Assembly (NCBI RefSeq): GCF_013367775.1
Contig: NZ_CP055157.1
Coordinates: 1,116,001 to 1,180,000 of the forward strand
Source: Microbulbifer sp. YPW1
Lineage (GTDB): Bacteria; Pseudomonadota; Gammaproteobacteria; Pseudomonadales; Cellvibrionaceae
Length of the DNA: 64,000 nucleotides
Direction: 5' to 3'
Position 1 is the first letter of the stretch; every line of letters begins with the position of its first letter. Shown in pieces: positions 9,108 to 19,259 of this stretch. The notes beneath the pieces were generated by a model. It searched no databases, was not told the origin of the DNA, and saw only the letters and a list, made by a program, of their open reading frames with translations. Position numbers and translations under genes: made by a program.

Positions 9108-9524
9108 TCAGACCACGCCAAAAAAGGAAAGTGTGCCATAAATGACTACTGCGGAACCGCAAATAAACTGCCCCAAGATCAGGGCGCGGATGGCAAAGGT
9201 GTAGCGGATAAACCGGTGCTGACTGTGCAGGTCTCGGCTGAAAACTCGAGCGGTCTCCGGCAGCGCCTGCTCGATGGCCCGCAAGCCCGGTACTGCTAGA
9301 TTCAACAGTGCCCGACTGCGCAAGTCCATCACCCAGAAAACCGCAGAGACAATCACCACAAACCCGCCCAACAATACCAGTATCAGCGGGTGGAAGCCTT
9401 TTTCCACGGCAGTAAATACACCACCGTCAGCGAACATCGATAGCACGACAAAAAAGTTGAATGCTTTGAGACGCTGCTCGGCGTTAAAGCGGTAATGCTC
9501 ACACAGGTACTGCTGTTCATTCAC
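9108..9524 (-). CDS. Hypothetical small membrane protein
   Basis: I do not recognise this 138-residue protein. It has hydrophobic segments at about 22-38, 47-66 and 110-133, with a soluble stretch between the second and third (SRALLNLAVPGLRAIEQALP), and a polar N-terminus (NEQQYLCEHYRFNAEQRLK) that lacks a cleavable signal. The start is GTG 9524; an AAGGA lies about eight bases upstream. The layout (two helices, cytoplasmic linker, one helix) resembles small uncharacterised membrane proteins common in marine gammaproteobacteria. Confidence 0.6.
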   Translation of the reverse strand: MNEQQYLCEHYRFNAEQRLKAFNFFVVLSMFADGGVFTAVEKGFHPLILVLLGGFVVIVSAVFWVMDLRSRALLNLAVPGLRAIEQALPETARVFSRDLHSQHRFIRYTFAIRALILGQFICGSAVVIYGTLSFFGVV

Positions 9525-9557
9525 ACTGGAATTCCTTCTCCTCCAGGAAGTACCGCA

Positions 9558-10055
9558 TCACGGTGCTTGCTTGGCGATACGTTTATGGACATCGTTGATG
9601 GATTTCACGGCGGCAGAACCGTACCAAGGATGCAGTTCCATCACCAGGCTACCGGCTTTTACCGCAGGATCGCTCTCAACCAGTTTGCGCGCTTCTTCCA
9701 CAGAGTCCACGTCAAAAACGTAGATACCACGCAGCTCGCTGCCGCCAAAGAACGGCCCCGCGAGCACCAGTACACCCTCATTGGCCAGGCGCCGGATATT
9801 TGCCATGTGTGCACGCTGCAATTCCGCAGCAGCTTTTGCATCGCGATCTCGGTTTGGGCCCGCTTTAAGTAACGCCATGACATACCGATGCATACCATAA
9901 TCATCTGCGCCCAGGCTGTTCGCCAGCTCGGCATCGTAGGTGGCGCTGTCGACGGTCGCAGCACCGGTTTCGCTGGCAGTGGTGCTGGCGGCGTTAAACA
10001 GCATACCCAGGCTCAAAATAAAGCCAAGGGAATAGCGGGCATTTTTGGTGCTCAT
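9558..10055 (-). CDS. Exported YciI-like protein
   Basis: After a signal-peptide-like N-terminus (RYSLGFILSLGMLFNAASTTAS, in two short runs) comes a YciI-family ferredoxin-like domain (about 55-155). It keeps the His of RAHMANIRRLANEG and the Asp of ESDPAVKAGSL, the pair held as active-site residues in this family. YciI proteins are usually cytoplasmic and about 100 residues; this one is 165 and apparently periplasmic. ATG 10055 is preferred over an in-frame GTG at 10067 because it gives a better signal peptide. Confidence 0.7.
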   Translation of the reverse strand: MSTKNARYSLGFILSLGMLFNAASTTASETGAATVDSATYDAELANSLGADDYGMHRYVMALLKAGPNRDRDAKAAAELQRAHMANIRRLANEGVLVLAGPFFGGSELRGIYVFDVDSVEEARKLVESDPAVKAGSLVMELHPWYGSAAVKSINDVHKRIAKQAP

Positions 10056-10106
10056 TATTTTTCTCACTATTTTTTGATCTGGCTAGACGCGTAAAGCTGA
10101 CCGATA

Positions 10107-10958
10107 TCAGGGGACAATAAGTATGTCGGTATTCGCGCGCCCGAGAATACGCTCGGCGGTATTGCCCAGCAGGAAACCTTTTGGCCCTTTGCGCACCCCG
10201 CGCCCGACCAGGATCATTCGCGCCTTGTTGCGGTCGACCACGCGATTGACCTCGGCGGCGGGCTTGCCGGTAACGAAATGGGTTTTCTTGCAGTCTACGC
10301 CACTGTCGGCGATCACCTTGTCGACCGCTTGCAACAGGGCACCGGCCTGCTCGCGAAATTTATCCAGATCCTTGATCTCGTCCGTGGCGGGCACACAGGC
10401 TACGGCTTCGAGTTCGGCTCCGAGCAGCTTGCCGAATTGCTCGCCGAGCTTGAGCGCGCGCTGGTTGAGTTCTACGTGCAGGGTATTTTCCACGGCGGGG
10501 TCCAGCGCGGCCACAATGCGATCGCGCTTGATCCAGTGGGTGCTGACGGCGAGCCACAGTGGCGTGGGCAGGCTTTCGATCAGGCGCCAGTCAATAGAAC
10601 CAAAGCCGCCGCGGCCATACTGTTTCTGGGCGGTTTTCACTACCAGGTCGATCTGGTTGTCGGCGAGGTATCCGAGGGTCCAGGAGGGGATATCGTGGTG
10701 CCAGATGACTTCGGCACTGGAGCCTTCAGGGAGTGTGTACTCCTGTTTCAATGCGTCCAGCCACCGTCCGCGCTCTTTCTGTATCTGATCGGTAATATTG
10801 AGAATCGACCCGGACAGCATGGGAATAGACACCACGGGCTCGTACACAAAACTGACAAGCTGCAACTTGGCACCGGACTTCTGCGCCAGTTCAAGGGCGC
10901 GTTCCAGGGCGATCTGTTCGTGTTTGGGCTTGTCGAGAATGACAAGAATATTCTGCAT
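10107..10958 (-). CDS. uspE: Tandem universal stress protein (UspE-like)
   Basis: The 283 residues contain two Usp domains: 1-145, starting MQNILVILDKPKHEQIALERAL, and 150-283, ending with the ATP-binding-type loop VGRGVRKGPKGFLLGNTAERIL and ILIVP. Tandem Usp proteins of this length belong to the UspE group, linked in E. coli to DNA-damage resistance, motility and adhesion. The second-domain loop keeps the Gly pattern but has Asn where ATP-binding Usps usually have Ser/Thr. The gene is alone; a dispersed palindromic element begins 130 bases upstream. Confidence 0.85.
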   Translation of the reverse strand: MQNILVILDKPKHEQIALERALELAQKSGAKLQLVSFVYEPVVSIPMLSGSILNITDQIQKERGRWLDALKQEYTLPEGSSAEVIWHHDIPSWTLGYLADNQIDLVVKTAQKQYGRGGFGSIDWRLIESLPTPLWLAVSTHWIKRDRIVAALDPAVENTLHVELNQRALKLGEQFGKLLGAELEAVACVPATDEIKDLDKFREQAGALLQAVDKVIADSGVDCKKTHFVTGKPAAEVNRVVDRNKARMILVGRGVRKGPKGFLLGNTAERILGRANTDILIVP

Positions 10959-11087
10959 GCGGCCTCCGGTGCTGCTGAAATTATTTCATTACCTTTCGGG
11001 CAATTAAATCACCAGTGTCTGGTTTTGTCTTGGTTTCAGATCAAGTGCGGTGAAGTTTAGTCCGAGGTACAAATTGTTCTCGCTCTG

Positions 11088-11213
11088 TGGCGGTAGAGCA
11101 CCGGGTATGGCTTTTCGAAACCGCTGTGAATACGTCCCTGTACGCTGCGTCGGCGACATCCCTGTCGCCGACGCTTTCGAAAAGCCATACCCGGCACCCC
11201 ACCTTCAATTCCG
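11088..11213 (-). repeat. Dispersed palindromic element, copy 1 (type A, minus-strand orientation)
   Basis: Outer 29-bp arms lie at 11092-11120 and 11175-11203. The inner 20 bp pair perfectly and the four outer mismatches are all G.U wobbles on the minus strand. Inside are a perfect 12-bp nested hairpin (11147-11174) and a 26-base linker (11121-11146) that, read on the minus strand, matches copy 4 at 25 of 26 positions. On that strand the element ends with the family tail GTGCTNNNCCGCCA. It lies between uspE and acs, 52 bases from copy 2. Confidence 0.9.
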
Positions 11214-11265
11214 ACTAAACCACTTCGGACGAAATTCGGAAACGTTCTAACGAAGGCGAGAAGCC

Positions 11266-11420
11266 GGAACTGAAGGAAAAGTGCTGGGGACGGGGTTTCA
11301 GGAGCGTCGCAAACAGGGCCGAAGGCGCCGCGTTGAAGCGGCCGGATACTTCCCAGGGACGGGTTCACAGGGAGGCGCCTAGCCCGGTCCTGAAACCCCG
11401 TCCCCAGTGCTTTTCCGCCA
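11266..11420 (+). repeat. Dispersed palindromic element, copy 2 (type B, with longer interior)
   Basis: The 29-bp arms (11275-11303 and 11388-11416) differ at two adjacent positions, both G.U wobbles on the plus strand. The arms read through GGTTTCAGGA, shared with copy 3. The interior is 84 bases instead of 53-54; it keeps GCGTCGCAAACAG and CCCAGGGACGGGTTCACAG but carries extra GC-rich sequence. The left flank GGAACTGAAGG also pairs (11 of 12) with sequence at 11202-11213 beside copy 1. It starts 44 bases past the acs stop, so it may serve as its terminator. Confidence 0.88.
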
Positions 11421-11463
11421 TCAAGCTCAAAACAGAACTCCCATTGACAGCGGGGTGCAGAGT

Positions 11464-13401
<1,938 letters not shown>

Positions 13402-13705
13402 TGTTTTCTCCCTTATTAGAATTATCGGGCTGCTGCGCCTCCTTATTAACGACTCTTGTAGGTAAGTAGTCACTATGGCGCGTTCATCGCAGTTGCGCCC
13501 CGGCAGCTGTCCGGGGGCATTTATCCCGATAAGTTATACCACTGGCAGCCAAGAAATGACAACGCTGTCACCTCTTCGATTACCCCATCATAGCCTGCGA
13601 AGTTTGCTGATTCCCAGTCTGCACCCGGAATCCCGTGCCTTTTTTGTCGGTGCGGTGCAAAATACCCCAACAAAAAAAGTGATCACATTTTCAGGAGTGC
13701 ATTTT
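13402..13705. other. Divergent promoter region, acs / cupin gene
   Basis: This 304-base region has no gene of its own; the frame open from 13475 is an upstream extension of the cupin gene. It contains CCCCGG/CCGGGG near 13498-13517, an A/T-rich inverted repeat (CTTTTTTGT around 13650 with ACAAAAAAAG around 13670) and the palindrome GTGATCAC (13679-13686) 20 bases before the cupin start. The last is suggestive of an operator but matches no consensus I can name with confidence. Confidence 0.45.
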
Positions 13706-14059
13706 ATGTCGGTAAAACTGTTGCGTATCCAGGAAGGCAAGGGTGAGCGGGATGCGGGGCCTGTCGCCCAGGAAAAAGTACTGGCGGGCGCGCCCCAGCA
13801 ATTGACCGAGCATTTCTTTACCAATGCGAAGGAGAACTTCTTTTGCGGTGTCTGGTCTTCGGATGCGGGCAAGTGGACGCTCACTTACGGTGAAGATGAG
13901 TTCTGCTACATCATCGAGGGCGAAGCGATCATTACCGATGCCGAAGGTACCAGTGAAAAGGTTTCTCAGGGGGATGCGTTCTGTATTCCGGCGGGATTTG
14001 AGGGGACCTGGGAGACCATCGGTTCGGTGAAGAAGTTTTATGCGATTTACGAGGAGTAA
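13706..14059 (+). CDS. Cupin domain protein (DUF861 / EutQ-like small cupin)
   Basis: This is a 117-residue single cupin barrel. The core runs KWTLTYGEDEFCYIIEGEAI and later GDAFCIPAGFEGTWE, matching the two cupin motifs of the DUF861 group, in which the metal-binding His residues are often replaced; here the first motif has no His pair. Such proteins lie near sugar or ureidoglycine metabolism genes, but no such context exists here. ATG 13706 follows AGGAG at eight bases, which decides the start. Function unknown. Confidence 0.82.
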   Translation: MSVKLLRIQEGKGERDAGPVAQEKVLAGAPQQLTEHFFTNAKENFFCGVWSSDAGKWTLTYGEDEFCYIIEGEAIITDAEGTSEKVSQGDAFCIPAGFEGTWETIGSVKKFYAIYEE

Positions 14060-14127
14060 TCCCGTTCCGTAAAACCAGAAATCAATCTACCCCGACCGGA
14101 ACAAAGCCGGGATAGATCCCATGTGCA

Positions 14128-14694
14128 CTAGCAAATCAGGGAAGTGCTAGTGCAGTGGATATCGCCCTCTACCACATCACATTGTGTATCCACGGTCTCG
14201 CAGTTCAAGGGAATCTCAATGTCGCTTCCAAACCGGGCCGCTGCCTCTACAGCCTTCTTTCCAGTATCCCCCCTGAAAGAAAAACGCCTGGAAAATTCGA
14301 CAGGTGAATCAGGTACCTTATTGCCATTTCCGTCTACCCCGGTGCCTGCGGCATATGAATATCCGTATTCACCACCGAGTATATTTACGTAAGCGAGCTT
14401 GAACTGAGCCCGGCCGCCATCGCTAAATTCGGCCCATACCCGGATTTCAGATTTCTCCTGGCCTTCTGAAGACGCAATCAACCGTATCAGCGTATCCTCA
14501 ACTTCTTTCGTTACCGTCACATCCTTGGTGATCGCGTCACTGATCAAATTACGGGTGCGAGAATAGCCGGTCATATCCCACGGGCTTTCCGCGATGCTCG
14601 GATCGACCTGGAAGTTCGTGACTTCCAGAATACTTTGCCCCCAACAATTCACTGCCCCCAAAAGCATTCCGCAAGCAAAAAGAAATTTTCTCAT
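14128..14694 (-). CDS. Hypothetical exported protein with a cysteine-rich C-terminus
   Basis: I do not recognise this 188-residue protein. It has a signal peptide (MRKFLFACGMLLGAVNCWGQS; cleavage probable after WGQ or nearby) and a beta-rich mature part. The last 30 residues hold four cysteines (LNCETVDTQCDVVEGDIHC...LIC), likely two disulfides in the periplasm. ATG 14694 gives the signal peptide directly. Codon use and GC are slightly lower than its neighbours, which may hint at an accessory origin. It sits alone between the cupin gene (convergent) and the deacetylase gene. Confidence 0.55.
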   Translation of the reverse strand: MRKFLFACGMLLGAVNCWGQSILEVTNFQVDPSIAESPWDMTGYSRTRNLISDAITKDVTVTKEVEDTLIRLIASSEGQEKSEIRVWAEFSDGGRAQFKLAYVNILGGEYGYSYAAGTGVDGNGNKVPDSPVEFSRRFSFRGDTGKKAVEAAARFGSDIEIPLNCETVDTQCDVVEGDIHCTSTSLIC

Positions 14695-14842
14695 ACCGAG
14701 ACCTTAACCAAACTTTGTTTTTATTGAGAATTCCATTCTTCAGGCAAATACCATACCGGAAACGGATTAAGTATAAAAACAAACGGCAAGTGAAGCTTTG
14801 CCGTCAGGAGACAGCAAGAGCTATCGATCAAAAGGGCAGTAC

Positions 14843-15769
14843 TCAACCACCAATCATTCCCCTGAGGTGCGCCACCACACTGCGCCCCAACGCAGATAGC
14901 GCGTAGCCGCCTTCCAGCGCGGAAACTATACGGCCGTTACAATGCTCATCGGCAAACTCTCGCAGCCTTTCGGTCACCCACTGGTAGTCGTCTTCGCGAA
15001 AGCGCAGCTGCGCCATCGTATCTTCGATATGTCCGTCGAAGCCCGCAGAGATAAACAGCATCTGTGGCTTGAATTTTTCCAGTGCCGGTAGCCACTGGTT
15101 AGTCACCAGGTCTCTTAGCGCATCGCCCTCGGCACCCGCTTCCAGTGGTGTATTTACGATGTTATCCGGCAATTCACCTGTGCCGCTGAACGGGTAATAG
15201 GGCGACTGGAAACTGGAACACAGCAGGTAGCCCTCGCGACCGGCGACAAAATCCTCCGTGCCGTTCCCGTGGTGTACATCGAAGTCGAGGATGGCAACGC
15301 GCTCCAGCCCGTGTTGCGCGCGGGCGTGGGCGGCGGCGATGGCGATGTTGTTGAACAGGCAGAAGCCCATGGCCTTGTCGCGTTCGGCGTGGTGGCCCGG
15401 GGGGCGCACGGAGCAGAAGGCGGAATTCACTTCACCCGCAATCACCCTGTCCACCGCATCCACGGCCGCCCCCGCGGCGTGCAGGGCCGCGTCCAGTGAT
15501 TCAGGGCACATACGGGTATCTTCATCGAGGGCTTCGAAGCCTTCGCTGGGCGCGCGGGCGAAAATTGAATCCACGTAATCCGGGGTATGTACCAGTCCCA
15601 GCTGGCTGCGCGTTGCCTTGGGTGCGTCGAAAAAACGCAGTACGTATTCCATGCCGCTGGACAGCAACTGATCCTGAATGGCATCGAGCCGGGCCGGGCT
15701 TTCCGGGTGTTCTGCACCCATGTCGTGCAGGCCGCAGGCGGGGCTGGTAAAAAATCCGACGATGGGCAT
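14843..15769 (-). CDS. AcuC-like histone-deacetylase-family protein
   Basis: This 308-residue class II-type zinc deacylase has all core motifs: RPPGHHAERDKAMGFC (tandem His), the Zn ligands Asp and His in DFDVHHGNGTEDF, the third ligand in SAGFDGH, and the Tyr loop LEGGYALS. Bacterial members remove acyl groups from lysines or polyamines; AcuC of Bacillus reactivates acetylated acetyl-CoA synthetase. The gene starts three bases after the stop of the CoA-transferase/GNAT gene, so the two are co-transcribed. A role in reversing protein acetylation is inferred from this and from acs nearby; polyamine or acetoin substrates remain possible. Confidence 0.88.
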   Translation of the reverse strand: MPIVGFFTSPACGLHDMGAEHPESPARLDAIQDQLLSSGMEYVLRFFDAPKATRSQLGLVHTPDYVDSIFARAPSEGFEALDEDTRMCPESLDAALHAAGAAVDAVDRVIAGEVNSAFCSVRPPGHHAERDKAMGFCLFNNIAIAAAHARAQHGLERVAILDFDVHHGNGTEDFVAGREGYLLCSSFQSPYYPFSGTGELPDNIVNTPLEAGAEGDALRDLVTNQWLPALEKFKPQMLFISAGFDGHIEDTMAQLRFREDDYQWVTERLREFADEHCNGRIVSALEGGYALSALGRSVVAHLRGMIGG

Positions 15770-15772
15770 TGT

Positions 15773-17653
15773 TCAGTCCTTTAAGTCACTAATGGAAGCG
15801 TCGGTGAGATCCAGCTCCAGATAGAGTTCATCCATGCTATCTCCCCTGCGGGCAACAAAGCCGTTGTTTTCAAAAATTGCTAGCATGGGCTTGTTATCCC
15901 GGCGCACACAGGCAAACATTTTTCCAATCCCGCGCGCGCGGGCAATGGCTTCCATCTCTCTCAGCAGGGTGGTGGCGATGCCTTTTCCGCGGCGGCTTTC
16001 CTTGATGACGAAGGCCACTTCACAGCTGTTATCCGCTGCGTAAAAATAATAGCGCCCGACCCCCTGGATCACTTCGCGACCACCATCGTTGTCGATAAAA
16101 CACAGCGCCAGGTCACGCTGCTGATCCACACTCACCAGACTGCAGGATTTCTCCCGCGACATCTGCGTTACGTGGTGGTTGTAACGCATCATCAGGGTTT
16201 CTTTGTTGTGGGTGTAAAAGAATTCCTGCAGGCGACGCTCATCCGCGGGGCGCAGGGGACGCAATGTATAACGGATACCACCAAACGTATAGCGCTTCTG
16301 TTCCACCGGCCCCAGTTCGGGTACCCGGGTGGGTGCCTGTTCCTGATACTCCGGCACCCAGTAAAACTCGCGGACTTTTTCCAGCAGTTCGCGACGAAAA
16401 TCCGGGTGGGCAATACGGATCATTTCCAGGGTTCGCTCACGCACACTCTTTCCGCGCAGGGAAGCGATACCGTATTCGGTCACCACATAGTGCACATGGG
16501 CGCGAGAAGTAACGACTCCTCCTCCGGGAGTAAGCGAGGCGACAATGCGGGAGATCAACTTGCCAGTTTTATCCCGCGCGGTCGACGGCAGCGCGATGAT
16601 TGGCTTGCCGCCCTTGCTGAGCGCCGCGCCGCGAATAAAATCCACCTGACCGCCGATGCCGCTGTACAGCACACTGCCGATGGAATCGGAAACCACCTGC
16701 CCTGTTAGATCCACCTCAATGGCGCTATTGATGGCGACCATCTTTTCGTTGCGGGCGATTTTCACCGGCGAGCTGACGTGCTCTGCCGGATACAACTCCA
16801 CATGGGGATTGCCGTCGACAAAGTCGTACAGCATTTTCGATCCCATACAGTAACTGGTAATGGTCTTGCCCTGATGAAAGGTCTTCTTGCGGTTATTGAT
16901 CACTCCGCTTTTCATCAACTGGGCAACCCCATCGGAAATCATTTCCGAGTGCACGCCCAGGTCTTTGTGGTTTCCCAGGTAGCGCAGTACGGCGTCGTGC
17001 ACTTTCCCCATACCGATCTGCAGAGTGGAACCATTTTCCACCAGTACCGACACATACTGCCCGATCTGCTCCACCGCCTGGTCCATTTCCGGTGGTGGTG
17101 ATTCCGGGATGGGAGCGTCGGCGGTCATCCACGCGTGAATCTGGTCGCGGTGAATAAAGGTATGTCCGTTAGTGCGCGGCATGCTGGGATTGATCTGCGC
17201 GATCACGGTGGTGGCATGTTTGACAGCGGAAGACACCACATCGACGCTCACACCGAGGGAGCAGTAACCCATCTCATCGGGGGGGCTGACCATGATCAGT
17301 GCCGCGTCCAGTGGCAGTACATGGTCGCTGAACAGTTTCGGCACTTCGGAGAGAAAGGTGGGCGTGTAGTCCGCGCGCCCCTCCGCCACCGCATTGCGCA
17401 CGGCGGTACCGCCGATGTACAGCGCGTTGACGGTAAACAACTCGGCGTATTTGCGCTCGGCCCAGAAATTGTCGGACAGGGTAAATACGTGCGTCACCTC
17501 GATATCATTGAGGCCGCGACTGTTGGCCACCAGGTCTGCCATCAGCGCATCGGGCACGGCGGCGTGGGAACCGAGGAAAATGCGACAACCGCTTTTCAGC
17601 AGCTTGTCCCAACTCTGCGGCTCTCCGGTCTTGGGGTGGGTCAGGGATGACAT
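15773..17653 (-). CDS. Fusion of acetyl-CoA hydrolase/transferase and GNAT acetyltransferase
   Basis: The first about 450 residues are a family I CoA-transferase / acetyl-CoA hydrolase, with the catalytic-Glu region INSAIEVDLTGQV and the Gly-rich motif GIGGQVDFIRGAA. The C-terminal about 165 residues form a GNAT domain with the acetyl-CoA loop RRGKGIATTLL and the typical YELG-like end (MDELYLELDLTD). The fusion could couple acetyl-CoA turnover to lysine acetylation. The start is ambiguous: ATG 17653 lies 13 bases after AGGAGG, longer than usual, while an in-frame ATT would be ideally spaced; ATG 17686 is also open. It forms an operon with the deacetylase gene. Confidence 0.88.
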   Translation of the reverse strand: MSSLTHPKTGEPQSWDKLLKSGCRIFLGSHAAVPDALMADLVANSRGLNDIEVTHVFTLSDNFWAERKYAELFTVNALYIGGTAVRNAVAEGRADYTPTFLSEVPKLFSDHVLPLDAALIMVSPPDEMGYCSLGVSVDVVSSAVKHATTVIAQINPSMPRTNGHTFIHRDQIHAWMTADAPIPESPPPEMDQAVEQIGQYVSVLVENGSTLQIGMGKVHDAVLRYLGNHKDLGVHSEMISDGVAQLMKSGVINNRKKTFHQGKTITSYCMGSKMLYDFVDGNPHVELYPAEHVSSPVKIARNEKMVAINSAIEVDLTGQVVSDSIGSVLYSGIGGQVDFIRGAALSKGGKPIIALPSTARDKTGKLISRIVASLTPGGGVVTSRAHVHYVVTEYGIASLRGKSVRERTLEMIRIAHPDFRRELLEKVREFYWVPEYQEQAPTRVPELGPVEQKRYTFGGIRYTLRPLRPADERRLQEFFYTHNKETLMMRYNHHVTQMSREKSCSLVSVDQQRDLALCFIDNDGGREVIQGVGRYYFYAADNSCEVAFVIKESRRGKGIATTLLREMEAIARARGIGKMFACVRRDNKPMLAIFENNGFVARRGDSMDELYLELDLTDASISDLKD

Positions 17654-17787
17654 GCGGGAAATGGTGCCTCCTGTCGAATCTCGCAATAGTATGCAAGACT
17701 CGCAGGAGCCACCAGCAAGCGCAACTTTTACCCGGGAACCAGCCCTGTATTCAAGGCTGGAATCCGGACGGGCTCAGTAAATATACA

Positions 17788-19095
17788 CTAGTGTTTTTGT
17801 GCCAGCCCGCTTTCCACCGCATTGGCGACGGCGCGGGCTGCCCGCTCCATGGGCACCGAAGAAAATCCGTTGCCGAACCAGGCAACCACCAGGTCATTGT
17901 CGGGAGAGACATAGAGGCCCTGACCGTTCATGCCGCCCTTGTACAGATCGCCATCGTGAAATACTGCGTCCCACTGGTAGGCGTTGGCGCGCGGGATCTC
18001 ATCAAATAGCCGCTTCAGCTTCGGACCGATGTTGCCCTTGAGATAATTTGCGGGCTGTCCCGCAGTCTGGATATCCTTCAACATCTCAGCCGAAACCAGC
18101 CGCGTCTGGGACACCTCACTCCAGCTCGGGGTATACAACATGCCAAACTTTGCCATGTCGATCAGGCGCGAGGAAATCAGGCCGTGAATAATGGCGTTCC
18201 CCTGGGGCGAAAGGCCAATCTGTGCGTCGCCTTCCATCCCCACCTTCATCCAGATCCGCTCGGCAATCACATCCGCAAGGCGCTGCCCGGTCACCGCCTC
18301 GATGATCAACCCGAGCATTTGTGTATTTGCCGATGAGTACTCAAAGGCCTTGCCGGGCTGGTGGAGCTTTTCGATGGCCAGTAACGCCTGGTTATGGGTT
18401 TGCAACTCGCCATCCGCGTTGGGCAGACCCGCCTCGGCCATCATAAAACGGGCAAAGCTGGAGCTCGGGTTGGCCCGCTGTTCCGGCCCCTCTTCCAGGT
18501 CCAGACCGGTCTGCATATTCAGTACATCGATCAGCTTGATGCCTTCCCAGGCGGTCCCCTTCGCGGCCGGCACATAGTCCGCCACGACCTTGTGCACGTC
18601 GACCAGCCCCTGCTCTTCAAGCTGCGCAATCAGCAGGCTGGCCACGGGTTTCGCATTGGACATCCACACATGGTTATCGAACGGGCGCATGCCCGGGTAT
18701 TCCTCATAGATCACCTTGCCGCGGTGAACCACCATTACACCCTGCAGTGGAGAGTCCTGTGCAGTGACCAGATCGTTAAAATTCCGGGTTTTGTCCTGCC
18801 AGTTGACTGCAAATGTGTTGAGCCAGGTTGCGCGCTCTCGCGGCAACTCCACTACATGTCCCGCTCGATAGATGGTCGCGTGGGGAAAGCTTTCCGCCAG
18901 GTGCAGATAGGAATAGGCTCCGGCCGGTGTCACGGTCAGGAACTTCGGCAGGCTCCAGTCTGCGCGCAACTGGTAAGCGTCATCCGCAGCATAGCCGTCG
19001 GCAACCGCCCGCAGATAGGTATTGCCGCTTTCTGCCGTTGCTGCACTCATCGCTAGCAAGAATCCTGCACAACAGCCGTGTAAAATTTTCTTCAT
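17788..19095 (-). CDS. Exported serine hydrolase (class C beta-lactamase family)
   Basis: The 435-residue protein has a signal peptide (KKILHGCCAGFLLAMSAATA) and a beta-lactamase/esterase-type domain with the nucleophile motif SNAK (SxxK) in VWMSNAKPVASLL and the Tyr motif YSSAN. The region GLYVSPDNDLVVAWFGNG near the end occupies the place of the KTG motif. Such proteins are esterases, D-amino peptidases or amide hydrolases more often than true beta-lactamases. It lies 165 bases downstream of the TonB receptor gene, but a strong terminator separates them. The substrate is unknown. Confidence 0.85.
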   Translation of the reverse strand: MKKILHGCCAGFLLAMSAATAESGNTYLRAVADGYAADDAYQLRADWSLPKFLTVTPAGAYSYLHLAESFPHATIYRAGHVVELPRERATWLNTFAVNWQDKTRNFNDLVTAQDSPLQGVMVVHRGKVIYEEYPGMRPFDNHVWMSNAKPVASLLIAQLEEQGLVDVHKVVADYVPAAKGTAWEGIKLIDVLNMQTGLDLEEGPEQRANPSSSFARFMMAEAGLPNADGELQTHNQALLAIEKLHQPGKAFEYSSANTQMLGLIIEAVTGQRLADVIAERIWMKVGMEGDAQIGLSPQGNAIIHGLISSRLIDMAKFGMLYTPSWSEVSQTRLVSAEMLKDIQTAGQPANYLKGNIGPKLKRLFDEIPRANAYQWDAVFHDGDLYKGGMNGQGLYVSPDNDLVVAWFGNGFSSVPMERAARAVANAVESGLAQKH

Positions 19096-19176
19096 GGTTT
19101 TGCCCTTTTCTCTAACAACTTATCGAGATAGCCATAAGTAAGTTATGTATTTCTGGTGGTGTTCAACGCTGGTAAT

Positions 19177-19215
19177 AAAAGGGCCGTTGATCTGGCATAG
19201 ATCAACAGCCCTTTT
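19177..19215. terminator. Rho-independent terminator after the TonB receptor gene
   Basis: AAAAGGGC (19177-19184) plus GTTGATCT pair with AGATCAAC plus GCCCTTTT (ending 19215), one mismatch, five-base loop. The A/T ends make it usable in both directions. It lies 45 bases past the receptor stop on the minus strand and before the serine hydrolase start, so the hydrolase probably has its own promoter in 19096-19176. Confidence 0.88.
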
Positions 19216-19259
19216 CCGTTTAGTCGCCACGCGCAGCGTCGATTTAAAAGCGGTACTTT

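Noticed and set aside
11057..11368. Minus-strand 103-codon frame (MNPSLGSIRPLQRG...)
   Set aside because: It lies entirely within the two palindromic element copies; such frames are by-products of the repeat, not genes.
13679..13686. GTGATCAC palindrome as a Crp or Fnr site
   Set aside because: The Crp (TGTGA-N6-TCACA) and Fnr (TTGAT-N4-ATCAA) consensus spacing is not met; kept only as a note in the intergenic entry.
17788..19095. Class C beta-lactamase conferring drug resistance
   Set aside because: The SxxK and YxN-like motifs are generic for the serine-hydrolase family, the KTG motif is not clear and no ampR-like gene is adjacent.
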